From: Singulisphaera sp. GP187
GTDB taxonomy: Bacteria; Planctomycetota; Planctomycetia; Isosphaerales; Isosphaeraceae
DNA: 64,000 nucleotides
Reading direction: 5' to 3'
Assembly (NCBI RefSeq): GCF_900129635.1
Contig: NZ_FSRB01000001.1
Span: forward strand, 3,263,501-3,327,500
Positions 23,625 to 33,941 of this stretch are shown one piece after another. Each line of letters starts with the position of its first letter. The stretch's first letter is position 1. The notes below the pieces were generated by a model that saw only the letters and a list, made by a program, of their open reading frames with translations, searched no databases and was not told where the DNA came from. Both the position numbers and the translations under genes were made by a program.

Positions 23625-26429
23625 ATGAATCGCTCGACGGTCGCGAACCGGTGGAATCTCGATCTTATCGAGGGTAACTACCAGCGCTGGCGGACCGACC
23701 CCGCCTCGGTTGATGAATCGTGGCGGCTCTTCTTCGAGGGCTATGAGCTCGGCCAATCCGGTGACGGAATGGCCCGGGCCGACGTCGATCTGGATGCCGC
23801 GCGGGCTCAGGCCGCGGTCACCCGATTAATCGACGCCTACCGCGAGATCGGTCATTACCTGGCCGACCTCGACCCCTTGAAGCTCAACCCCGCACGCGAC
23901 TCGCACGAATTGCTCGACCTTGCCGCGTTCGGCCTCTCCTCGGCCGATCTCGATAAGCCCTTTTACAACAAACTCAGCGACCCCCCTCACTCGACGCTGC
24001 GCGAACTGATCGCGGTCCTTCGCGAGACGTATTGTCGCAAAATCGGCGTCGAATACATGCATATCCGCAATGTTGAAGTCCGTCGCTGGCTTCAGTCGCG
24101 GATGGAACCGAACCGCAACCGGCCGAACTTCGACCTCCGCAAGAAGCGGCGGATCGTCCTCAAGCTCAACGCGGCGGAACTCTTCGAGTCGTTCCTGCAC
24201 AGCCACTACATCGGCCAGAAGCGGTTCTCGCTCGAAGGGGGGGAAATGCTCATCCCCCTACTCGACTCGATCATCGAGGGATCGTCGAAATTCGGCGTCC
24301 GCGAAATCGTCATGGGGATGCCCCACCGAGGACGGCTCAACGTCCTGGCGAACATCCTCAACAAGCCCTACGGCATGATCTTCAGCGAGTTCGAAGGGAA
24401 CATGCCGGAGACCGTCGGCGGCGACGGCGACGTCAAATACCACCTGGGCTTCTCGGCCGACCACGTCACGACCGACAAGCATTCGATCCACCTCTCGTTG
24501 ACCCCCAACCCGAGCCACCTCGAGGCCGTCAACCCGGTCGTCGAAGGTCGAGTTCGCGCCAAGCAACGCCGTTTCAAGGACCGCGACCGCAAGCTCGGCC
24601 TGCCGATCCTGATCCACGGCGACGCCGCGTTCGCCGGCCAAGGGCTCGTGCCCGAAACCTTGAATCTGTCGCAGTTGCCCGGCTATCGCACCGGCGGCAC
24701 GATTCACATCGTCGTGAACAATCAGATCGGGTTCACCACCGCCCCCAGCGAGGGCCGCTCGACCCGCTATTGCACCGACGTTGCGAAGATGATCGAAGTG
24801 CCGATCTTCCACGTCAACGGTGAAGACCCCGAGGCCGTCGTCTACGTGGCCGAGCTCGCGCTCGAGTTCCGCGAGACGTTTGGCCAGGACGTCGTGATCG
24901 ACATGGTTTGCTACCGCCGCCACGGCCACAACGAAGGGGACGAGCCGGCGTTCACCCAGCCCTTGATGTACGGCAAAATCAAGGACCGGATGAGCATCCG
25001 CGAGCTCTACACCGAGAACCTCGTGATGATCGGCGAGCTCTCGACCGACGAGGTCGAGACCATCGCCGAGACCTTCCGCGACAAGATGGAAGAGGTCTAC
25101 AAGGAAGTCCACGAGGGGCAGAGTACCCCCAAGCCGTTGCAGCCCGGGTTCGGCTCGCACTGGCAAGGATTCACCCCCCACTACTCGTTCGCGCCCACCG
25201 AGACGGGCATCCCGTACGATACGCTCGCGCAGATGACGACGGCGATGGCGGTCGTCCCCGCCGGATTCGCCGTCAACCCGAAGATCGAGCGGATCTACGG
25301 CAACCGGGTCAAGGTCATGGAGGCCAAGGGGGGAGTCGACTGGGCGTTTGCCGAGTCGCTCGCCTTCGGGTCACTCCTGATCGAAAACACCCCGGTGCGG
25401 CTCAGCGGCCAGGACAGCCGTCGTGGCACGTTCAGCCAGCGACACGCGGTCATCGTCGACGGCCAGACCGGAGAGCGCTACTACCCGCTCAAAAACCTGG
25501 CGGCCGAGCAGGCGGAGATCTGCATCTACGACAGCCTGCTCTCCGAGTCCGCCGTGCTCGGGTTCGACTACGGCTACTCGCTCGACGAACCTCATATGCT
25601 GATCCTCTGGGAGGCTCAGTTCGGCGACTTCGCCAACGGTGCACAGGTCATCATCGACCAGTTCATCGCCTCGGCCGAGTCGAAGTGGGGGCGCGCCAGC
25701 GGCCTGGTCATGCTCTTGCCGCACGGCTACGAAGGGCAAGGACCGGAACACTCCAGCGCCCGGCTCGAACGTTTCCTCCAGCTCTGCGCTGAGGACAACA
25801 TTCAGGTCGTGACCCCCTCGACCCCCGCGCAGTACTTCCACGTGCTCCGCCGGCAGGTCCGCCGTAATTTCCGCAAGCCCTTGATCGTGATGACGCCCAA
25901 GAGCCTGCTGCGTCACAAACTGGCCGTCTCGCCGGTGGATGAACTCGTCTCGAATCGTTTCTACGAAGCGATCGACGACCCCGCCGCCGACCCCGAGCGG
26001 ATTCGCCGGGTGGTGGTCTGCGGCGGCAAGGTCTACTACGACCTGATCGCCAAGCGCGAGGAAGTGGGCAAGACGCGTGACGTCGCAATCGTCCGACTCG
26101 AACAGCTCTACCCCTGGCCCGAAGAAGCCCTGAAGGCCGCGCTCTCGCGGTACAAGAACGTCCGCGAGTGGGTTTGGGCCCAGGAAGAGTCGCAGAACAT
26201 GGGGGCCTGGACGTTCGTCGCGCCTCGGCTCCAAGAACTGATGGGTTTCCCGTTCCAATACGTCGGTCGCGACGCCAGCGCCAGTCCCGCGACCGGATCG
26301 CACTCGGTCCACGAACGGGAACAAAACGAGCTGGTCGAAGCCGCGATCGGGTCGGCGATCCCCCACCTGGTCCACGCTCATCCGGTCCGTCCCGCCGTCG
26401 CCCTGTCGCTTAAGCAAGGAGTGAGCTGA
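23625..26429 (+). CDS. sucA: 2-oxoglutarate dehydrogenase E1 component
   Basis: A 934-residue thiamine-diphosphate enzyme that decarboxylates 2-oxoglutarate and loads succinyl onto the E2 lipoyl arm in the TCA cycle. The N-terminal segment has the E2-binding pattern [20 protein letters not shown]. The TPP and substrate site follows with [48 protein letters not shown] and [10 protein letters not shown]. The transketolase half contains [20 protein letters not shown] and [20 protein letters not shown]. The length is normal for the family. It is followed after 1 base by sucB, forming a tight operon. No strong ribosome site is seen at ATG 23625. Confidence 0.97.
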   Translation: MNRSTVANRWNLDLIEGNYQRWRTDPASVDESWRLFFEGYELGQSGDGMARADVDLDAARAQAAVTRLIDAYREIGHYLADLDPLKLNPARDSHELLDLAAFGLSSADLDKPFYNKLSDPPHSTLRELIAVLRETYCRKIGVEYMHIRNVEVRRWLQSRMEPNRNRPNFDLRKKRRIVLKLNAAELFESFLHSHYIGQKRFSLEGGEMLIPLLDSIIEGSSKFGVREIVMGMPHRGRLNVLANILNKPYGMIFSEFEGNMPETVGGDGDVKYHLGFSADHVTTDKHSIHLSLTPNPSHLEAVNPVVEGRVRAKQRRFKDRDRKLGLPILIHGDAAFAGQGLVPETLNLSQLPGYRTGGTIHIVVNNQIGFTTAPSEGRSTRYCTDVAKMIEVPIFHVNGEDPEAVVYVAELALEFRETFGQDVVIDMVCYRRHGHNEGDEPAFTQPLMYGKIKDRMSIRELYTENLVMIGELSTDEVETIAETFRDKMEEVYKEVHEGQSTPKPLQPGFGSHWQGFTPHYSFAPTETGIPYDTLAQMTTAMAVVPAGFAVNPKIERIYGNRVKVMEAKGGVDWAFAESLAFGSLLIENTPVRLSGQDSRRGTFSQRHAVIVDGQTGERYYPLKNLAAEQAEICIYDSLLSESAVLGFDYGYSLDEPHMLILWEAQFGDFANGAQVIIDQFIASAESKWGRASGLVMLLPHGYEGQGPEHSSARLERFLQLCAEDNIQVVTPSTPAQYFHVLRRQVRRNFRKPLIVMTPKSLLRHKLAVSPVDELVSNRFYEAIDDPAADPERIRRVVVCGGKVYYDLIAKREEVGKTRDVAIVRLEQLYPWPEEALKAALSRYKNVREWVWAQEESQNMGAWTFVAPRLQELMGFPFQYVGRDASASPATGSHSVHEREQNELVEAAIGSAIPHLVHAHPVRPAVALSLKQGVS

Positions 26430-26430
26430 G

Positions 26431-27693
26431 ATGCCCGCCGTCGCCATTACCGTGCCGGGAGTCGGCGAGTCCATTTCCGAAGGGATCCTGTCACGCTGGC
26501 TCAAGGCCGACGGTTCGGCCGTCAAAGCGGGCGAACCCTTGTTCGAGCTCGAGACCGACAAGGCGAATAACGTCGTGCCCGCCTCCGCCTCGGGCGTCCT
26601 GAAAATCAACGTCGCCGAGGGCGAGACCGTGGACATCGGCGCCACGGTCGGCACCATCGACCCCGAGGGCCAGCCCTCGGCCGCGGCGGCGGTCGCCGCT
26701 CCCAAGCCGCCGGCCGACTCCAAGTCTGCGGTCGCTCCCCCCAAGGCCGCCACCGCTCCGGCCACGGCCAACGGAGGCGCGGCGGTGACGCTCTCGCCGG
26801 CCGTGCGACGGATCGTCGCCGAGGAGAACGTCGATCCCAACCAGGTCGACGGAACGGGCCGAGGAGGACGGATCACGAAGGGGGACGTCCTGGCGCACGT
26901 CGCGGCGACCCCCGGCGAACCGGCGGCCCCGTCCGGTGCGCCAGCCGCGGCCCCGGCCGCGCTCACCAACGGGCCGGCAACCACCTCGGGGCTGCCGCGC
27001 GAGACGCGCAAGCGCATGTCCGGGATCCGCCAGAAGATCGCCCAGCGCCTGGTCGAAGCGCAGCAGACCGCCGCGATCCTGACCACGTTCAACGAGGCGG
27101 ACATGTCGCGGGTCATGGACCTGCGGGCGCGTTATAAGGACACGTTCAAGACCAAGCACGGCGTGGCCCTCGGGTTCATGTCGTTCTTCCTCAAGGCGGC
27201 GGTCGAGGCCTTGAAGGCGTTCCCGGCGGTCAACGGCCGGATCGACGGCAACGAGATCGTCCTCCACAACGCCTACGACATCGGCGTGGCCGTCAGCACC
27301 GAACGGGGGCTGATGGTCCCGGTCATCCGGGATGCCGACCGGCTCACGTTCGCCGGGATCGAGAAGGCGATCGGCGCCTACGCCGTCAAGGCCCGCGAAG
27401 GGACGATGGCGGTCAGTGACCTCCAGGGCGGCACGTTCACGATCACCAACGGCGGCGTCTTCGGATCCCTCCTGTCGACGCCCATCCTGAATCCGCCGCA
27501 GAGCGGAATCCTCGGGATGCACTCGATCCAGAAACGGCCCGTGGCCATCGATGACCAGGTCGTGATCCGCCCGATGATGTACCTGGCGCTCTCCTACGAC
27601 CACCGCATCGTCGATGGTCGCGAGGCGGTCAGCTTCCTCGTTCGCATCAAAGAATGCATTGAGAATCCCGAACGGCTGATGCTGGAAATCTGA
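26431..27693 (+). CDS. sucB: 2-oxoglutarate dehydrogenase E2 (dihydrolipoyl succinyltransferase)
   Basis: A 420-residue protein. The lipoyl domain (1-78) carries the modified lysine in [10 protein letters not shown] (Lys44). An Ala/Pro linker precedes a peripheral subunit-binding domain near 115-150 ([15 protein letters not shown]). After a second linker, the catalytic acyltransferase domain (about 190-420) ends with [16 protein letters not shown], which holds the active His and Asp. It has one lipoyl domain, as usual for SucB. It starts 1 base after the sucA stop, within GAGCTGAGATG, implying translational coupling. Confidence 0.96.
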   Translation: MPAVAITVPGVGESISEGILSRWLKADGSAVKAGEPLFELETDKANNVVPASASGVLKINVAEGETVDIGATVGTIDPEGQPSAAAAVAAPKPPADSKSAVAPPKAATAPATANGGAAVTLSPAVRRIVAEENVDPNQVDGTGRGGRITKGDVLAHVAATPGEPAAPSGAPAAAPAALTNGPATTSGLPRETRKRMSGIRQKIAQRLVEAQQTAAILTTFNEADMSRVMDLRARYKDTFKTKHGVALGFMSFFLKAAVEALKAFPAVNGRIDGNEIVLHNAYDIGVAVSTERGLMVPVIRDADRLTFAGIEKAIGAYAVKAREGTMAVSDLQGGTFTITNGGVFGSLLSTPILNPPQSGILGMHSIQKRPVAIDDQVVIRPMMYLALSYDHRIVDGREAVSFLVRIKECIENPERLMLEI

Positions 27694-27708
27694 GGTTCGT
27701 CACGATAT

Positions 27709-27746
27709 GCGGCGGGGGGTGAAACGAAACGATCACCCCCCGCCGC
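27709..27746 (+). terminator. Strong hairpin between sucB and lpdA
   Basis: A perfect 14-bp stem, GCGGCGGGGGGTGA with TCACCCCCCGCCGC, and a 10-base loop. It has only short T runs after it, so it may lower rather than block read-through into lpdA, or stabilise the sucAB mRNA end. Confidence 0.6.
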
Positions 27747-27812
27747 TTCGTTACGCGCCCCAACGTCTTTCCACGTCTCTCGTCTGCTCCCTTTGCGAGT
27801 GAAGGAACGTTA

Positions 27813-29228
27813 ATGGCTCCCGAGTCAAATCGCTACGACCTGGTTGTGATTGGTTCCGGCCCCGGGGGCTACGTGGCCGCGATCCGCGCGGCGCAGCTCG
27901 GGATGAAGGTGGCTTGCGTCGAGAAACGCGAGTCGCTGGGCGGGACCTGTCTGAACATCGGCTGCATCCCGAGCAAAGCGCTTTTGGATTCCAGCGAGCT
28001 CTACCACCTGGCGCAGACCAAGTTCGCCAAGCACGGAATCAAGGTCGATGCGATCGGGCTCGACCTCCCGGCGATGCTTGCCCGCAAAGACACGGTCGTC
28101 AAGAGCCTGACCGAAGGGATCAAGTTCCTGTTCAAGAAGAACAAGATCGAACCGGTCTTCGGCACCGCCCGCGTGACCTCAGGCGAGACGGTGGTGGTCC
28201 GCGACGCCAAGGGCGCGGAGACCACGCTGGAAGCTAAGCACATCCTGCTCGCCACCGGAAGTGCACCGGTGAACCTGCCGTTTATCCCGTTCAACGGGAA
28301 GACGATCGTCAGCTCGACCGAAGCCCTGACGTTCGACCGCGTCCCCGAACACCTGGTGGTGGTGGGCGGCGGTTACATCGGCCTGGAGCTCGGCTCGGTC
28401 TGGAAGCGGCTGGGCGCCAAGGTCACGGTCATCGAGTTCCTCCCTCGGATCGTGCCGATGGCCGACCTCGAGGTGGGCACCTTGCTCCACAAGAGCCTGA
28501 TCAAACAAGGCCTCGAGTTCCACCTCGAGACCAAGGTCACAGGCGCGAAGGTCGAAGGGGACCGCGTCACCGTCACCGCCGAGACGAAAGACGGCCAGGT
28601 CCTCACGGTCCCTTGCGACCGGGTCCTCGTCGCCGTCGGCCGTCGGCCGCACACCGAAGGGCTCGGCCTGGTCGAAGCGGGCGTCACCGTCGACCCCAAG
28701 ACCGGCAAGGTCCCGATCGACGCCCACTACCGCACGAACGTGCCGACGATCTCGGCCATCGGCGACCTGGTGGACGGACCGATGCTCGCCCACAAGGCGG
28801 AGGACGAAGGGGTCGCGTTTGCCGAGATCCTCGCCGGTAAGGCCGGGCACGTCGACTACAACACGATCCCGAGCGTGATCTACACCTGGCCCGAGATGGC
28901 GAGCGTCGGGATCACTGAAGAGCAGGCCAAGGAGCAGAAGCTCGAGTACAAGGTGGGCAAGTATCCGTTCCTCCCCAACGGCCGCGCCAAGGCGATGGAC
29001 GAGTCCGAAGGGATCGTCAAGATCCTCGCCGACGCGAAGACCGACCGGGTCCTGGGCGTCCACATCTTCGGCCCCCGCGCTTCGGACCTGATCGCCGAGG
29101 CGGTCACGATCATGGAGTTCGCCGGCAGCGCCGAGGACATCGCGCGGATCTCCCACGCCCACCCCACCCTCTCCGAAGCCGTCCGCGAAGCCGCCATGGC
29201 CGTCGATCGCCGCGCCATCCACGGCTGA
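27813..29228 (+). CDS. lpdA: Dihydrolipoyl dehydrogenase (E3), 2-oxoglutarate cluster copy
   Basis: A 471-residue FAD disulfide reductase that reoxidises dihydrolipoyl E2 with NAD. The FAD fold is VVIGSGPGGYVAAI (12-25). The redox-active disulfide is in GGTCLNIGCIPSKA (Cys46, Cys51). The NAD-binding motif is VVVGGGYIGLELGS. The interface C-terminus ISHAHPTLSEAVREA holds the catalytic His-Pro-Glu region. It differs clearly from the second copy at 41778-43163, so each dehydrogenase cluster has its own E3. Confidence 0.97.
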   Translation: MAPESNRYDLVVIGSGPGGYVAAIRAAQLGMKVACVEKRESLGGTCLNIGCIPSKALLDSSELYHLAQTKFAKHGIKVDAIGLDLPAMLARKDTVVKSLTEGIKFLFKKNKIEPVFGTARVTSGETVVVRDAKGAETTLEAKHILLATGSAPVNLPFIPFNGKTIVSSTEALTFDRVPEHLVVVGGGYIGLELGSVWKRLGAKVTVIEFLPRIVPMADLEVGTLLHKSLIKQGLEFHLETKVTGAKVEGDRVTVTAETKDGQVLTVPCDRVLVAVGRRPHTEGLGLVEAGVTVDPKTGKVPIDAHYRTNVPTISAIGDLVDGPMLAHKAEDEGVAFAEILAGKAGHVDYNTIPSVIYTWPEMASVGITEEQAKEQKLEYKVGKYPFLPNGRAKAMDESEGIVKILADAKTDRVLGVHIFGPRASDLIAEAVTIMEFAGSAEDIARISHAHPTLSEAVREAAMAVDRRAIHG

Positions 29229-29268
29229 GTAAGCCAAGGCCCCTGCCCCACTCTGCCCTCACAACCAA

Positions 29269-29307
29269 CCCACGGATTTGCCGGAGCGCCGGCAACCCGT
29301 GGGTTTT
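29269..29307 (+). terminator. Terminator after lpdA
   Basis: The stem pairs CCCACGG and TGCCGG with CCGGCA and CCGTGGG, with small internal bulges, followed by TTTT. It ends the sucA-sucB-lpdA transcription unit. Confidence 0.65.
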
Positions 29308-29506
29308 CGTTGCGCGTCCTGAGCAGGAGGATTGCGAAGTCCTCAGGATGCTTTGTAGGGTAGGCTTTAGCGGCCCTCTTTTCGGGTTGCTGGTCGTGAA
29401 AGCCTACACGACAACAAGCATCGCTTCGCAGTCGGATTGCCGGTGGCAAATGAAAAGACCTCGGGGATCACGACGCAGAGCCACGTCAGGGAGAGGGAGG
29501 TGCTTG

Positions 29507-30046
29507 ATGGCCAAGCCGAGTCACAACCAGAAACGCAAGGCCAAGCTCAAGAAGCGTGCCGAGCGGTCTCGGAAGCATGAGCCGCTCGCCTACTCGGGCA
29601 AGAAGTACAAGACCGACGAGAACGCGCCGATCTTCTTACGTACGGAGGTCGGCATCTACGAGTCGTATGTGATGTGCGACTTCAAGCTGACCGACGACGA
29701 CGTCGAAGCAGCGATCGAGCAACTCGTGATTCAGATGCGGGACGGGTCGCTCCCTCCGGAATCCGAGTCCGACGAGGTGACCATCACCGATGGGGGCGAG
29801 GAAGATCTGATCATCGCCAACATCCGACGGAACTGGCGATACCTGGACGAGGCCGGGGAGTTACCCGGACGGAACGACCTGATCGGGATCCTCCGAACCA
29901 TCCTGAATTCGATCGAGATCTGGCGTTCTCAGACCTTGCATCCCCAGGGCTACCTCCATTTCATCGAAGGCTTCGTGAAAAAGGTGGGTGTCACCGTTCA
30001 ACGGGTGATACCAGCCCCCAGGCCGCTCCCCAGTCTGGAGGAGTAG
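29507..30046 (+). CDS. Small hypothetical protein, paralogue A (QKRKAKL family)
   Basis: A 179-residue protein from ATG 29507, which has GGGAGG 6 bases upstream. It begins with a very basic segment (HNQKRKAKLKKRAER) that could bind nucleic acid. A conserved body follows: LAYSGKKYKT, FLRTEVGIYESYV, LTDDDVEAAIEQ, IRRNW, LPGRNDLIGILRTIL and WRSQTLHPQGYLHFIEGFVKK. It is closely related to the protein at 33942-34475. No known domain was recognised. Confidence 0.75.
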   Translation: MAKPSHNQKRKAKLKKRAERSRKHEPLAYSGKKYKTDENAPIFLRTEVGIYESYVMCDFKLTDDDVEAAIEQLVIQMRDGSLPPESESDEVTITDGGEEDLIIANIRRNWRYLDEAGELPGRNDLIGILRTILNSIEIWRSQTLHPQGYLHFIEGFVKKVGVTVQRVIPAPRPLPSLEE

Positions 30047-30080
30047 CCACTTGTTGAGAACCGAAACCACCGACGACATG

Positions 30081-30114
30081 TCGACAACTAGGGAACGTCG
30101 ATAACTAGGGAACA
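30081..30114. repeat. Two 17-bp direct repeats
   Basis: TCGACAACTAGGGAACG is followed directly by TCGATAACTAGGGAACA, with two differences, between two convergent genes. Confidence 0.6.
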
Positions 30115-30140
30115 ACGGCTCCTGGCACTTTTTCCCCACA

Positions 30141-30184
30141 CCAGTCCTGGGATGGCGGCGCCGGCCACAATCCCAGGACTGGTC
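30141..30184. terminator. Bidirectional terminator between convergent genes
   Basis: 14-bp arms, ACCAGTCCTGGGAT and ATCCCAGGACTGGT, enclose a GC-rich centre that can also fold (GGCGGCGCCGGCC). It lies between the 3' ends of the 29507 gene and the minus-strand M56 gene. Confidence 0.6.
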
Positions 30185-30213
30185 GGACAGGACATGCCGC
30201 AATCAGGTCGAGC

Positions 30214-33021
30214 TCAACGTTTCAGTGGCGTGGCCGTTGGCGGCTGTGTCGGGATGTCGAGAGTCGCGGGGATGGGGTTTGAGTGGTCGTCGTTGAGTCT
30301 GACGACCTCACCCCCTGCTCGACTCAGGAGTGCCTTCAGCAATTGAGGATCGAGCCGCGTCGAGATGAAACGGACCGAGCCATCGGCGAACCCGGAATTG
30401 CCTCCCTCCTTAGTGAATCCGCCGAACTCGGGCATCGGCTTGGCCGGGTCGTATGCGAGATCCTCGGGCTTGGTCCAGGGAATCTCGCGTTTCGCCTCGA
30501 CGACCATGATCGTGTTTGAGAGTCCGTCAAACACTTCCGCAAACTTCACCCCGGGGTTGCCCGGTGGGAACAGCGTCGGCTCACCGGTCACCACGAAGTA
30601 GGCATTGTTGCCGGACTCGTCAGACGGGTATCGATAGATCGCGGGCATTTTCTCAATCAGCTTCCGATTCGAGACGCTATCCCACGGCTCGTTGAAGTTG
30701 TACTTCTTGAAAAGATCGTTCTGATCGATGAAGGGCAGAATGGCAACCCGCCAGCTATAGGGGGGCTTGCCATCGTCGGGCCGGATGACGGCCGGGGGCA
30801 GGTGACCATGGGTATCGGCATAGTTGTGCATCGCCAGGAGGAGTTGCTTCAAATTGTTTTGGCTCTGAGCCCGTCGCGCGGCGGACCGTGAAGCAGTTCC
30901 CGCCGTCAGGAAGAGCGGTACCACTCCGGCCAGATCGCCATCACTCCTGGCATGGAGACTCACGACCCGGTTGTCCCCCACAACCTCGGTCCGCGCGTTG
31001 GCCAGAAGCTGCTCCGCCAAGCCGAACAGCCTGAGCGATGATTCCCGCGTCGGGTCAGGCTGGGCGAGGACTTCCCGCCGGAGGCCCGGTAGCGCGTTCT
31101 TAGCCAAGGTGATCACCGCCTGGAGCATCTCACTGACTCGCTTGGTCCCGTCGTCCGAGGAGCAGGTCGCGACCAGGTCGAGGCCAAGCCCATTGTCCGA
31201 GTCGAGTCCAACAGCGTAGGCCGTGGCCGAGTCGAGGAGTGGGGGAAACAGGCCAATGATGCCGTCGAAAAGCGGCGACGGCACCCCTGGCCCCATTTGA
31301 GCGAGCACCCAGATGGGGTCGAAGGCAAACGCGATCTGCCCCTTCTTCACACGCGACCAGGCACCGTCCCAGGCATGTCGGCTCGGGCCACCCTTGCGAG
31401 AGGTGATTACCTGTTTGAGGGCATCCTCCGAACCAATGACGATCGTGCGATCGTCGGGTGTGAAAACCCCCGAGTCATTGGGAGCCCCCATCGAACGTGT
31501 ATAAGAGCTGCCGTCGAACTGGACCACCTCGGGGCGTTTCACAAACGACTTGGCGACGGCCTTCCAGTCCTGTGGCTTGGTCGAGTGCAAGATCACGGTC
31601 GGAGGATTCGGCGTACCAGGGGTCCCGCCACCCTCCCGAGCGCGGAGGATGAGCACGGTCATACTCTCGACTTCGTCCGCTTTGAGGTTGGGCGAACCCG
31701 CCCACAGACGCTCGTGTGGGTCATTGAGCAGGGCGGCGACCGGCTGGAACTCGGGCCGACGGAGGATCTCGGCCGGCTTGCCGACAACGGCCATCATCGT
31801 GTTGACGGGAGCATGCGAGAGGTCGAAAACATCCGTGCCGGCATCGTCCGGTTCGACCTGATCGACGGCCACTTCGAGTCGAGTCGCCTTCTGCTGGGCG
31901 AGAGCGGTCGTGGCAGGGCCGCGGATGCCGGCGACGAGCAGGCCGACGACCGCGAGGGCGGCGACGGTGAGGACGCGCCCGATCAGCGGGAGCGCGTGGG
32001 TCCGGAGCGGGTTCGGGTCAGCTTCACGAAGCATGTCGATCCTCCTGAGCAAAGTCCCACGGGTCGGAAGGAAAGGACGAGCAGGCCAGGCGGCCAGTGA
32101 CGACTCGAGCGTGCCCGAACGTCGGAGCGCCAATCGGGCGAGGGCCTCGAGGTAGGGGCGATTGCCCCCCGAGAGACGCGCGCCCCAGGCGTCGGCCGCC
32201 AGTTCCTGCTCGAGCCGGAGCCGGGCCGCCAGCCAGTGCGCCAACGGGTGATAGACGTGGACGGCCAGGCACACCTGAGCCCAGAGACCGAGCATGTAAT
32301 CACCTCGGTGGATGTGTCCCAATTCATGCGCCAGCACCGCCCGCCGCTCGTGCTCGTCCCAGTCGCGCCAATCCGAGGGCAGCAGCAGCACCGGTCGTCG
32401 CCAACCGATGGTGGCCGGCGTGGTCAGGTCATCGGTCGCGCGGAGCTCGACCGGGCGCGAGCACCCGGACTCGAGTCGCAACCGCTCCACCTCGTCGCAC
32501 AACCGGGCGTCGGCGATCGGTCGGCTCCCGCGCCGGAGGGAGGCCACCGCCCGCAACGCCAGAGCAAGCCGAGCGATCCCTAAGCCCGACGCCGCGAGCA
32601 GTGCCGCCGCAAACCAGGCCGGCCACTGCCATCGGCTCGCGGCCTCGGGGACGGGGCGGATCCCGAGGCTCTGGAGGTCCCGGACAAATTCCCGGGCGAA
32701 GTCATTGAGCCGCGTGTCGCTCACCTGGGGAGATTTCGGCGCCTCGGGCACCACCGTCGGTGTCGTCAGTGGGCGGCTCACGGCCACGTCCGAGCGCGGA
32801 GCGGAGGGAGCCGTGGTCCCCACGTCGATCGACCAGAACCGCGGCCAGGGAGAGAGCGACGAGACGGAGACAGCGACCAGGCCCAGCAGCGTCGTCATCG
32901 TGACCAGCACACCCGCCGCGGGTCCCCGCCGGCGGAGGAGCAGGACGAGCGCGACGCCGACGGCCGCGAGCGCGGTGACGCGTGCTGTGGCTTCGACCAA
33001 AAGGCCACCGAGGTCGTTCAT
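30214..33021 (-). CDS. M56 (BlaR1-type) membrane peptidase fused to a DUF1559 domain
   Basis: A 935-residue protein. TM segments lie near 13-30, 37-53 and 134-155. The zinc-peptidase motif HELGH is at 232-236 in AVLAHELGHIHRGDYM, with a downstream EQELAADAWG. Another TM segment follows near 345-365. A long extracellular part ends in a DUF1559 domain (about 660-925) with NNLKQLLLAMHNYAD, LPPAVI, AEVFDGLSNTIMVVEAKR and NSGFADGSVRFIS. By family knowledge, M56 proteins sense a signal and cut a BlaI repressor. Here the usual sensor domain is replaced by a DUF1559 module. It is coupled to the blaI-type gene by an ATGA overlap. Confidence 0.85.
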   Translation of the reverse strand: MNDLGGLLVEATARVTALAAVGVALVLLLRRRGPAAGVLVTMTTLLGLVAVSVSSLSPWPRFWSIDVGTTAPSAPRSDVAVSRPLTTPTVVPEAPKSPQVSDTRLNDFAREFVRDLQSLGIRPVPEAASRWQWPAWFAAALLAASGLGIARLALALRAVASLRRGSRPIADARLCDEVERLRLESGCSRPVELRATDDLTTPATIGWRRPVLLLPSDWRDWDEHERRAVLAHELGHIHRGDYMLGLWAQVCLAVHVYHPLAHWLAARLRLEQELAADAWGARLSGGNRPYLEALARLALRRSGTLESSLAAWPARPFLPTRGTLLRRIDMLREADPNPLRTHALPLIGRVLTVAALAVVGLLVAGIRGPATTALAQQKATRLEVAVDQVEPDDAGTDVFDLSHAPVNTMMAVVGKPAEILRRPEFQPVAALLNDPHERLWAGSPNLKADEVESMTVLILRAREGGGTPGTPNPPTVILHSTKPQDWKAVAKSFVKRPEVVQFDGSSYTRSMGAPNDSGVFTPDDRTIVIGSEDALKQVITSRKGGPSRHAWDGAWSRVKKGQIAFAFDPIWVLAQMGPGVPSPLFDGIIGLFPPLLDSATAYAVGLDSDNGLGLDLVATCSSDDGTKRVSEMLQAVITLAKNALPGLRREVLAQPDPTRESSLRLFGLAEQLLANARTEVVGDNRVVSLHARSDGDLAGVVPLFLTAGTASRSAARRAQSQNNLKQLLLAMHNYADTHGHLPPAVIRPDDGKPPYSWRVAILPFIDQNDLFKKYNFNEPWDSVSNRKLIEKMPAIYRYPSDESGNNAYFVVTGEPTLFPPGNPGVKFAEVFDGLSNTIMVVEAKREIPWTKPEDLAYDPAKPMPEFGGFTKEGGNSGFADGSVRFISTRLDPQLLKALLSRAGGEVVRLNDDHSNPIPATLDIPTQPPTATPLKR

Positions 33022-33440
33022 GGCTTCCGTCCCTTCTTCGGCTGGTCCTCGGGAGCTTTCCCTTCATCGAGAATCGCGCGAAGCCGCTCGCGTTCGCGCT
33101 CGCCCAGCCGCTCCTGCTCGAGCAGCCTGACGAGCAAGATCTCACGCGAGCCCCGAAAGACCCGATCGAGAACTTCCCCCAAGAGACTTCGCGAAACATC
33201 TTCATAAGACCGGTCAGCCACATAGAGGAACGGCCGGTCAGCGTTGGTCTGGCGGAGGAACCCCTTATCGGCCAAGATCCGGACTACCGTGGCGACCGTG
33301 GTATAAGCCAGCTCGAGCCCGGTGGCCGCCAGGGCATCGCGGATCTCGGCCACCGTTGCCGGAGTCCCCCCCCTGCTCCAAAACGTGTGCATAAGCTGGA
33401 GCTCACGCTCGGTGAGCTCCTTCGCGGGCGGACGGGCCAT
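33018..33440 (-). CDS. BlaI/MecI/CopY-type repressor
   Basis: A 140-residue regulator with an N-terminal winged helix (about 5-80): LTERELQLMHTFWSRG, ATVAEIRDALA and AYTTVATVVRILADKGFL. A C-terminal dimerisation helix follows. Such repressors are inactivated by the paired M56 peptidase. The stop overlaps the peptidase start (ATGA), so the two form an operon read toward lower coordinates. An upstream TACA-type operator was looked for in 33441-33610 and not clearly found. Confidence 0.9.
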   Translation of the reverse strand: MARPPAKELTERELQLMHTFWSRGGTPATVAEIRDALAATGLELAYTTVATVVRILADKGFLRQTNADRPFLYVADRSYEDVSRSLLGEVLDRVFRGSREILLVRLLEQERLGERERERLRAILDEGKAPEDQPKKGRKP

Positions 33441-33941
33441 CGTGTCGGTTCCTCCATTCCGCTCCCGACAAAAGGGCGCAGCGGCACGGCCGCCCCCAGT
33501 GCGGGATCGCGTCAGGTTCGTGACGATCGAGCTGTACCCAAGGACTCAAGGCGACAGCGATCGTCCCCACCGCTTGAGTTTTGGTTTTCTAGATCTGGTT
33601 TTATCGTAGCCAAGCACTGACGGATGTCAAGGGGGAACTTGGAAGCGATTGCGGTCGACTGCGGCGACGCTCGCCCGCGCGATCAAGCGCCTGGCTTTGT
33701 CTGCCCCGAGGTGTTCCGTGCCTTCCAAGAATGTGTGGTTCGGAGGCGTAAGTGTTACACGATCGGGCGACGTGAACCGGCTCCACTCGTCCCGCGAGGG
33801 AATCTCCCTCATGGAGCTTTCCCACTTCGATCGCTAGTTTAAAAGCAGATCTCGTGGTCCCGAAACTCGCGCGACGGCGGACGACTCGCAGCCCGCGAGA
33901 ACGCATCGGAATCCTCTGGGTTCAGAACGTGGAGGTGTTTG
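33441..33941. other. Intergenic region between divergent genes
   Basis: About 500 bases without a supported gene. It should hold the promoters for the minus-strand repressor operon and the plus-strand small protein. No clear -35/-10 pair or operator was recognised. Confidence 0.4.

Noticed and set aside
25371..27116. 581-codon minus-strand frame over sucA/sucB
   Set aside because: It is antisense of two certain genes and has no domain.
33441..33610. BlaI operator (TACA-type palindrome)
   Set aside because: I looked for a TACA..TGTA dyad near the repressor start and found no convincing one.
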